Position numbers and translations under genes: made by a program. The notes beneath the pieces were generated by a model. It searched no databases. It had not been told where the DNA came from and was given only the letters and a program-made list of their open reading frames with translations. A DNA stretch of 15,500 nucleotides from Halocafeteria seosinensis (Eukaryota; Sar; Bigyra; Bicosoecida), in NCBI GenBank assembly GCA_001687465.1, contig LVLI01000054.1, positions 1 to 15,500 on the forward strand, read 5' to 3'. Shown here one piece after another: positions 8,778 through 15,500 of the stretch. How positions within the stretch are numbered: position 1 is the stretch's first letter; the number at the start of each line of letters is the position of its first letter.

Positions 8778-9570
8778 ATGACTGCGTGGGGAGCGTATCT
8801 AGGTAAAGTGCTCTGTCTGTGGTACTCTACATTCACATGCATAGTATTACTATACGAACGCACCTACATAGTACTACCGGTAGTATACTACTGGGTGAGT
8901 GTGGGTGATTCAACAGGGCATTGCTCATTCGTTCCTCGTGCGCAGAACTGTTTGCCAGATTTTCCGTGGTGGGGATCTTATGGGGCGCTACGAATCCTCT
9001 ATTAAAACAAGGTAACATTTCTAAGTGCGTAAGAAATGGCATGAAGCACTTGACTGGGTATATGCGCCACAGCTACGGAAAAGAAAAGAACGCAAGGCGA
9101 AAATGGCTTCTTGAAGGACTTATGGAGATCTGTGGCCAATCTTCAGGTAAGCACCGGTGATTTAAGGGGTGTTGGTTGGACGCCCGTTTTGGATAGAAGA
9201 TCCTGGGTTGCAGTTCCTGTTGCTCTTTGGTCTAAACCAGTTAGGCTCTGTGGCACACCTTTGGCTTCTATCGAGCTATGGTAAGCTGCGCTTCGGTCAC
9301 TTTTCCTTTGTCACCACTAATATAGATCTACTGTATGCATTTCAGACGTTTCTTTAGTAGTGCCAATGAGTAATGCCATGACGTTCTTTTACACAGCTTT
9401 GTCCGCGAGGATCATTGGGGAGACAAAGCGATTTACCTACAGTAAGTTCACTGGCTGGCTCTATCTGTGCCCTGAGTATGTTATTTCTCACCCTGAATGA
9501 TATGACAGAGTCGGTATTCGGCCTGTCCTTGATTGCCAGTGGTATGATGATATCTGTGCAAGAATCATAG
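8778..9570 (+). CDS. TMEM234 (UPF0546) family small multispan membrane protein
   Basis: Five exons: 8778-8802, 8946-9146, 9197-9280, 9346-9441, 9509-9570. All introns are GT-AG (143, 50, 65 and 67 nt) and every exon ends in phase 1, giving 155 residues against about 164 in human TMEM234. The first exon carries only eight codons plus one base (MTAWGAYL), so the gene is invisible to single-frame scans. Family hallmarks are WGATNPLLKQG in the first span, LNQLGSVAHLWLLSSY in the second, DVSLVVPMSNAMTFFYTALSARIIGE in two pieces across the third, and a final short span FGLSLIASGMMISVQES. This matches the WGGTQPLLKR, LLNQCGS and AVPICNSLA pattern of TMEM234, related to the EamA/drug-metabolite transporter fold. 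The substrate is unknown. The basic loop between spans 1 and 2 (about residues 31-70) is longer than in animals. The acceptor of exon 3 could also be three bases later (9200), changing one residue. Confidence 0.88.
8803..8945 (+). repeat. Palindrome-rich oversized intron 1 of the TMEM234-like gene
   Basis: At 143 nt this intron is about twice as long as its neighbours. It contains the perfect palindrome TACTACCGGTAGTA (8872-8885), the 10-mer palindrome TAGTATACTA (8881-8890) and the inverted repeat ATAGTA-T-TACTAT near 8841. TAGTATACTA is identical to the palindrome in the insert at 5702-5711. Confidence 0.45.
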
Positions 9571-10472
9571 TCAAGCGAAGCACAAAAAGAACAATTGGAT
9601 GGTGGGAACATCTACAACATATCACTAGACTGATCCAGATTATTTTGATCTGCTCTATATTCGGACCAAGTCTCGCCGTTTCGCTGAAACAATTCGGTAT
9701 TGTACCTTGACCCAAAGGTCTGCACTTTCGCTGCAATATGATGCTGCATCACGTTGTACACAAGGGTTAAGAGAGACGGGTAGCAGCGTTTCTTGATTCA
9801 TCCTTAGAAAATGGACACTAGTACTTATGGTAGGTCCATCTGTCAGCGGCATACGCGTAAAGGCGTTCTTCGGGCGACAGAGACAGAGGAATTCTCCTGG
9901 AGTACTGGCCTGTTTCCTAGCATTTGCGGTCAAAATAATAAGTCTTATTGCTTCCAATCATGACATGATTACCTTTATGTTCAAGTGGTTTACCGGCGAA
10001 CAAGTTTGGGTGTTGTATGGCAGACGATCAACCTTTTGAGGAAGGCAACGTAAAAGTGCAACTACACTTCTGACACAGTTGAATAGAAATCTCTGTCCAC
10101 TCCTGGCGGCGCCACCTAGGATGAGCGGAGGCGACAATACCGCCTGGAATTATTCCTGCGTGCTGTTAACGATGTGTGGAAATTTGTGAATGCACCCGAC
10201 GCTAAAATCCACCTCGTATCTTCTTGAAAGTCCGACAGGAGAGAATTCATGAGTTGACTATCAGTACATTTGATATAACGCTACAACGATACTCAGTCTC
10301 CTGGGTTTTGCTAGTATACCGAGGGTGCTGAAGGGAACGCAAAACAGCGGAGTCAACTCCTATGATGGACAGTCAGCTCCTAGTCCTCTAAATCGGTAGT
10401 CACCGTTTCGGATAAGTGGACACCGGTTGAAGTCTCTAGCAACTTCGAGCGTAGTGCCCCCCAAGGCCCGCA
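9571..10472. other. Convergent intergenic region, no gene recognised
   Basis: About 900 bp between two converging genes. Open frames of 60-100 codons occur on both strands but lack start codons or recognisable motifs, and I could not build a spliced model. It should contain the 3' ends of both flanking transcripts. Confidence 0.4.
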
Positions 10473-13400
10473 TTACTTTCTTGGTTCGTTCTTGCCCTTC
10501 GTCTTGGGTTCCTCAAGTAACTTCAAGCGATTTTGCTGCACTTCCTCGCTCGCACCATGAGAGTTACTTTCATCCACGCTTTGGTTTACAGTTCCGAACT
10601 CAAACGCTTTGAAAATATCTTGCTGAGGGATATTCGAGAGCCTAGTATTGTTCTTGAAGAACTGTAAAACCGCTCGCCCACTCACTCGTTCGGGTTTGTG
10701 GCTGCCAGGGCCTTGAAACTGCGAGGCAATCGACCTCTTCCACCGAATTATTCTGCCAAGCACGCTCGGATCGCGAGACCACATGTGTCCCTTGGGCCCA
10801 CCAAAGTGCCTATCCAACACTCGCTTTATTCGATTCAAAACGAACGCAAACGGAAACGAAGCTTCCTTAAACTGTCGACGAACAACATTTAAGTGTGGTG
10901 AGCGTGGTTCTTTCTGAGCGAGACGTTCTTTCAGTTCGTCAATCTCGGTAGCGGCTTGCACGGAGTATTTTAAAGCACGAGCAACTTTATCTTTGTCCCC
11001 CTTTTGAGTCCCACCTCCTAAAGGTACAAGACCTTGAACGGTGGATCCACCATCAGCCTTCGTGTTTTGCTCGTCTGGGAGCTTTTTTTCTAAATTATCT
11101 AAGCGTTTTCTCAGTGTTTCCGTATCAGCGCTAGAGTTTGCACTTGTTACTTCCTCCCGAAGTCGTCTCAGTTCCTCCCAAATATCAGGTTGTTCGCCCC
11201 CTTCGGAAGCAGTCGCACTGCCCTTACTTACGCCGGTTGACCGTCCGTCAGCATCGCAACCGGCAGCTGCTGATGCTGATCCGCTGCAACAACTGTTCGC
11301 TACAAGGGTGGCGCGCTTTTCCCTTACCCCCTCAAGTGAAGCTGGATCCGAAAAGAATAGCCTCAACACGTTATCAGCATCAAAACACCCTTCTTCGATC
11401 AGCCCCTTGTGACAAGCGCCCAGTACAGCAACAGCTTCGGAACATCCTCTCGTCTCAAACACTGAACGGGGCTTGCGCTGGCAAAAGCAGTTCAACTTAA
11501 TCTTCGTGAGAAAATACGATAATTTCTGCTGTTCTTCGATCTCTGGATCAAACGATTCGAGACACTCGGAAAGAGCAATAGTAACCACACGACTGACTTC
11601 TTCGACCGCATTCGTCATCTCTGATCGAACAGATAAAGTCCCAAGCAGTCGAGCAAGCTTGCCTTCTTTCTGCGACTTTAATACACTCGCAGTCGCTCCA
11701 CTGACAGCACTCAATGGCGGGAAGTGTTTTGACAAGAGATTCAAAGCGCTCACAATGTACGATTTCATCGTACCCAGTTTCACATCCACATCGCCACTCT
11801 GCACTACGCTAGCAGCTGTAAATCCATCACAGAGAACACTGTTGAAGGCACGGTAAAACTCCCGGAGCTCTTGTTTACTGTTAATAAACGCGAGCTCTAC
11901 GCGGTACTGCTTATAACTCTCATTCGTCATGATGGATTCATCAACTTCGTCTCTTCGGGCAAATTGTCCCATTTGCCAAGATAATTCGTGAACTTGACGT
12001 AATCCTTGTTCGATTTCCTGTTTGGTCAAAGCGGTCATTTGATTATTTTCTCGTGACGCAGCAACATCCGAAACACCTGTGCGAACGCATAATTGAATAA
12101 CTCAAAAGAAGCACGACCAAAAGTAAGACGAAGTTAGTTACCATCTTACCAAACTCTTCAATATGATTCGTACTCTTGCTTTCGTTCGAAGACGAACCAT
12201 CCTCACTAGCTTCCGTCCGTGACTTCGCCTCCGGACTCAAATTATGGGAATCTTGGTTTTTCTGCGATACGAACTGAGATCGAGCTTCCGTCTTCTCATC
12301 GACAGCCTCTTGACAACTGGGATTAATTTTTAGTTCCTCATCAAAGCATTGGATAGCTTCACTGTATTTCTGTAGCTTATTCAAGGTTCGGCCTTTCCAA
12401 AGATAGTAGCGTTTAGCCTGTGAGTCCAGACTGAGGGCCTTATTCAGGTATTCAAGGGCTTCCTCATAACGACCTAATTCAGACAATGATACACCTTTCT
12501 CTTTATAAGCCTCCTTATAGTTGGCATCCAATGCAATCGCTTGGTCGAAACACGAGATGGCTTCCTCATCACGACCTAAGTAGCCCAATGATAAACCTTT
12601 CTCTTGATAAGCCTCCTTATAGTTGGCATCCAATGTAATCGCTTGATCATAACATGAGATGGCTTCCTCATAACGAGCTAAGTAGCTCAATGATACACCT
12701 TTCTGTTGATAAGCCTGCTTGTAGTTGGCATCCAATGCAATCGCTTGATCATAACACGAGATGGCTTCCTCATAACGACCTAAGTAGCCCAATGATACAC
12801 CTTTCTCTATATAAGCCTCCTTATAGTTGGCATCGAATGCAATCGCTTGATCATAACACGAGATGGCTTCCTCATAACGACCTAAATAGCCCAATGATAC
12901 ACCTTTCCCATAATAAGCCTCCTTATAGTTGGCATCCAATGCGACCGCTTGATCATAAAACGAGATGGCTTCATCATAACGACCTAAGTTGCTCAATGAT
13001 ACACCTTTCTGTTGATAAGCCTCCTTATAGTTGGCATCCAATGCAATCGCTTGATCATAACACGAGATGGCTTCCTCATAACGATTTAATCTATGCAATG
13101 TTGCACCTTTCTCATAATAAGCCTGCTTATCGTTGGCATCCAATGCAATCGCTTGATCATAACATGAGATGGCTTCCTCATCACGACCCATTTCAGACAA
13201 TGATACACCCTTCCCATAATAAGCCTCCTTATAGTTGGCATCCAATGCAATCGCTTGATCATAACACGAGATGGCTTCCTCATAACGACTTAAGTAGTTC
13301 AATGATACACCTTGAGTCGCGATATAGAGTGGATTCTGTGGATCCAGTTGTACAGCCTTCTCAAAGCACTCTAGCATTTCTTTGGCATCTTTCGCCTGAA

Positions 13401-13494
13401 ATCCTTTGCTATTCCATTCGCTAGCTTGTTGTTTGCTGGTGGAGGAGTGAGGGACGGCGTTGTTGTTGGACCAAGTGTTGCCGTTGCTTGCCAT
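10473..13494 (-). CDS. TPR array fused to an unrecognised helical/coiled-coil region
   Basis: Two exons, 13494-12150 and 12076-10473, joined by a 73-nt GT-AG intron (donor GGTAAGA, acceptor CGCACAG) in exact phase: 982 residues. The ATG at 13494 (MASNGNTW, CAAAAA before it) is the first in frame. Residues 25-394 hold eleven TPRs; repeats two to nine are nearly identical (YEEAISCYDQAIALDANY) and serve as a protein-binding superhelix. A polar Ser/Glu-rich linker follows (about 400-445). Residues about 450-690 look all-helical with small-residue-rich segments (LSKHFPPLSAVSGATASVLK). Then come a low-complexity Cys/Ser/Ala stretch, heptads at about 745-783 (IWEELRRLREEV, LRKRLDNLEKKL) and about 814-836, and a basic C-terminus ending KTKGKNEPRK. 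I do not recognise the post-TPR region. A scaffold or signalling adaptor is a guess. Alternatively these are two genes 4 nt apart, which is less likely because the splice is clean and the second frame would have no promoter space. Confidence 0.85.
12415..13332 (-). repeat. Nine tandem 102-bp TPR-coding repeats
   Basis: Codons 55-360 of the TPR gene are nine units of exactly 102 bp (34 codons). The central units are nearly identical at the DNA level, including synonymous positions (for example GAGATGGCTTCCTCATAACG recurs on the plus strand). The outermost units are more diverged. Because 102 is a multiple of three, the plus strand is also open across 12654-13424; that antisense frame is a by-product, not a gene. 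Confidence 0.92.
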
Positions 13495-13543
13495 TTTTTG
13501 CCTTGGCTTACAAGAGCACTCTATAAGCACGTCCGTCTAATAG

Positions 13544-13550
13544 TATATAT
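13544..13550 (-). promoter_or_regulatory. Possible TATA box of the TPR fusion gene
   Basis: ATATATA on the minus strand lies 50 bp upstream of the ATG at 13494, a distance compatible with a TATA box and a short 5' UTR. The surroundings are AT-rich, so chance is possible. Confidence 0.3.
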
Positions 13551-14551
13551 GTATTTTCTTTCCGAGGCGTTCTTCGTTACATAAACAAACCTACTGAATG
13601 AATACAACAGTATTTACTGTTTGTACAACTGTGAGCACCAATCGCGTCGCTCGGTTCCATGCGGAACCCCAGAGTTTAGGGAGGAAGTGCAGCGGAGCGG
13701 AAAATTGGTAGGTTGGTGCAGGATCCATGAAGTGTCTAATCCGGATTGCAAGAGCAATTCGATACGCAAAAATTATCTATGATGGTGTCTCTTGTGTTGG
13801 CGCTTTATTGTCGCTATCTGTGCGACGTCGAAGAGTCGGGGTTTTGTTGTAACCAATTACAATTGCTTTCTCGTTTACTAAAATGGACCCTCCATGTGGA
13901 AATTTGAAAGCGAATCAAGACAACACAGGGAAAGGTAGGCGAGCCTTCCAGTGGCAGTTGCTCAGCTGGCTGCTATCAACACTGACAGTCGTGAGTAGCT
14001 CTGAAATGCTGATGCCCGTCTTCTTGGCGATCGCTTAGAAGCAATATCTAGAGGTCGCTGTCGCGCATATCCTGGAATATCCTCTTGTCCGACTGGCGGC
14101 CGTTCGCATTCGGTTGCGAAAAACCTGCCATTTCCCGGCTCTATAACCGCTGTGCCGGGTGTGCGGTGAGGAAAATTGAGGTACCGGCGGAGGTAAACAC
14201 GCAACCACGCCGCCACGGATAAAACAACAACGATTCTTGACAGCCTTGCTCTTGGAACTTAATCTGTGGCAATACTATCGAGAAGGCAACCCCCAGCGCT
14301 AGTTCTACGACGAAATCCTTTTGACAGGGTCGCAGGAATATTCGGCCCCCAGCTCATCATGAGTGATGCCAGCGAAGGACGGAGGTTTCATGTGATAGAT
14401 AAGCCCTCCGTCCAGGAAGTTGACCGCACCTCTTACCGAGGAGCGGTTCGGGTGTTTCCTCAGGCTCGCCGACGTGCGCGGGGGAGGTACTTTACACTGG
14501 TTGTGCTCAAATGGCGCATCGGAGGTGGTCGTGTAGCTGTGACAACGACGT
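13551..14551. other. Region without a confident gene; one 51-codon frame
   Basis: About 1 kb. The best small frame is plus strand 13883-14038: it starts AAAATGG, has a polar N-terminus (MDPPCGNLKANQDNTGKG) and then a hydrophobic stretch (WQLLSWLLSTLTVV), and could be a signal-anchor-like first exon with a donor at GTGAGT near 13990. I found no convincing partner exon. Other open stretches (minus 13962-14216, plus 14266-14580) begin without ATG and match nothing I know. Confidence 0.3.
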
Positions 14552-14585
14552 CAGGATTACCGGTTAAGGATAACCGGTAATCCTG
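14552..14585. repeat. Perfect 15-bp inverted repeat with 4-nt loop
   Basis: CAGGATTACCGGTTA at 14552-14566 is the exact reverse complement of 14571-14585, with AGGA between. RNA from this site could form a stable hairpin. It is in no recognised gene. Confidence 0.85.
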
Positions 14586-14987
14586 CGAGAAGACGGCCCT
14601 GTGCCTGCCACAGTGCGGTTTCTAGCAACTCAGTCTACTTTTGCAGAGACAGCCAACACTTATCCGAAGACAAGATGCATGTGTCTGGATTGGGGGAGTA
14701 TTCAGTGAAGGAGAAGCTGTGGCATGCAACTACTCGAAGTCTTTGTAGGTTGTCAACTCCCGGGTATCATGCCACACGAGCTTACACTGCGGTAGCCTAC
14801 TCATCAGTGCTGAGCATCGATGGTGGCTCTCGCTACCACGACATCTGCCGTATCCCAAACAGCTACCCGTACGGTTTCTATTGACAACATCTCCTCGAAG
14901 CTCGGCAGTGTGGTCGCGAAGCTTGGACTCCGCTTTAACTAATTCCCATCATGACAACCAGCAACGATTACTCCGTTAGTCCAATCA
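14586..14987. other. Non-coding or degenerate stretch with small open frames
   Basis: Two overlapping plus-strand frames start with ATG: 14675-14884 (69 codons) and 14820-14942 (40 codons, Ser/Thr/Val-rich, ending SSKLGSVVAKLGLRFN). Neither resembles a known family and both lie in a stretch without other gene signals. They may be chance frames or remnants of a broken gene. Confidence 0.25.
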
Positions 14988-15103
14988 TGGTCTCCTTAGC
15001 TCATTCCCGTACCTAAGTAAGACTTGTAAGTATCTCCTTCATGATTGGTCTCCTTAGCTCATTCCCCTACCTAAGTAAGACTAGTAGTAAGTATCTCCTT
15101 CAG
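14988..15103. repeat. Two-copy 58-bp tandem direct repeat
   Basis: The unit beginning TGGTCTCCTTAGCTCATTCC starts at 14988 and again at 15046. Copies differ by one substitution (CCCGTACC against CCCCTACC) and by small changes around ACTTGTAAG / ACTAGTAGTAAG. Each contains GTAAGTATCTCCTTCA. Confidence 0.8.
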
Positions 15104-15396
15104 TCACTGTGGTGACGTCGAGGTACCCCGGGATACTCTCTATGCCATGGTAGACAACTTTTGAATACCTCTTCACGCAGTCAGATGCATAGCTGAGCGA
15201 GCCTCCACTAACCACTGGTAACCAACAGTACTTGTGCTTCAGGGTTAATGGAATGCACACACGAATAGTAGGGTTCCAGAACTTACACACCAGTGCGTCC
15301 ACCAACAATGAAACGGAAGCAAATCGAAGAAGCACTTCTACGCTACTCCTATTGGTTTCCAAACAGTATTATTCTATCGGCGACTATCGCCTACCC

Positions 15397-15399
<3 letters not shown>
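15104..15399. other. Right-hand region, no gene supported
   Basis: The minus strand is open from about 15362 to 15081 (contains KFWNPTIRV and VVYHGIESIPGYLDV) but the frame has no ATG, follows a stop directly and has no clear splice sites. I cannot support a gene here. Confidence 0.3.
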
Positions 15400-15447
<48 letters not shown>

Positions 15448-15466
15448 NCACACACACANACACACA
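15400..15466. repeat. (CA)n microsatellite
   Basis: About 33 CA units, with undetermined bases at 15448 and 15459 where the base calls or assembly were uncertain. Its true length is therefore not reliable. Confidence 0.95.
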
Positions 15467-15500
15467 GACAACAGCATGGAAACATCATACTGTTGTGAAG

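Noticed and set aside
10251-10359. 9-bp inverted repeat GAGTTGACT / AGTCAACTC spaced by 91 bp
   Set aside because: Too short and widely spaced to distinguish from chance in 900 bp of intergenic DNA; no element structure around it.
12038-12043. Two separate genes, TPR and coiled-coil, separated by 4 nt
   Set aside because: A canonical GT-AG intron of typical size joins them in phase, and the second frame would have no room for its own promoter.
12654-13424. 256-codon plus-strand open frame
   Set aside because: It is the antisense of the 102-bp TPR repeats; a repeat length divisible by three keeps the opposite strand open automatically.
14266-14580. 104-codon plus-strand frame
   Set aside because: No ATG at its start, arginine-rich random-looking composition, and it ends within the hairpin; no family match.
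15081-15362. 93-codon minus-strand frame
   Set aside because: No ATG, directly preceded by a stop, overlaps the 58-bp repeat, and no splice partners could be found.
1-15500. CRISPR array, rRNA or tRNA genes, transposase or integrase
   Set aside because: I saw no spacer-repeat structure, no cloverleaf or rRNA core sequence, and no transposase or integrase motif on either strand.

Overview
This is eukaryotic nuclear DNA from a compact, intron-containing genome. Every multi-exon gene can be assembled with GT-AG introns of about 50-143 nt that keep phase, and genes lie a few hundred bases apart on both strands. The short introns, the protein families present and the two runs of N-containing microsatellite fit a draft assembly of a protist. 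A diatom or other stramenopile is my best guess, but the sequence alone does not prove it.

Layout. (1) 38-2639, minus: a CLPTM1-type multispan membrane protein, five exons visible, 3' end beyond the left edge. (2) 2823-4913, minus: a complete eight-exon class 3 (fatty) aldehyde dehydrogenase with a C-terminal membrane anchor. (3) 5116-8417: a tandemly duplicated and decayed unit made of a minus-strand TPR gene and a plus-strand EF-hand gene. The better copy holds a TPR gene cut short by a stop inside a small insert (5729-6544) and an EF-hand frame without a visible ATG (7043-7618). The flanks hold an EF-hand 3' fragment (5116-5248), a TPR 3' fragment (7737-8163) and an EF-hand upstream fragment (8161-8417). 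(4) 8778-9570, plus: a five-exon TMEM234-type small membrane protein, found by splicing because no single long frame shows it. (5) 10473-13494, minus: two long frames only 4 nt apart that splice in phase into one gene of 982 codons. It has eleven TPRs, nine of them encoded by 102-bp DNA repeats, followed by an unrecognised helical and coiled-coil region. (6) 13495-15500: no convincing gene. It contains a perfect 15-bp hairpin, a 58-bp direct repeat, a few tiny open frames and a (CA)n microsatellite.

How the parts relate. CLPTM1, ALDH and TMEM234 are ordinary, unlinked housekeeping membrane-associated functions. The accessory interest is the TPR content: two different TPR genes within 8 kb, one with an N-myristoylation signature arranged divergently with an EF-hand gene and duplicated together with it, the other fused to a domain I cannot place. 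A calcium/TPR signalling link is inference from position only. The clearest unusual signals are the duplicated and degraded TPR/EF-hand unit, the stop-bearing 42-bp insert, and the TPR fusion whose single intron, if retained, would swap the helical region for a hydrophobic Cys-rich tail.
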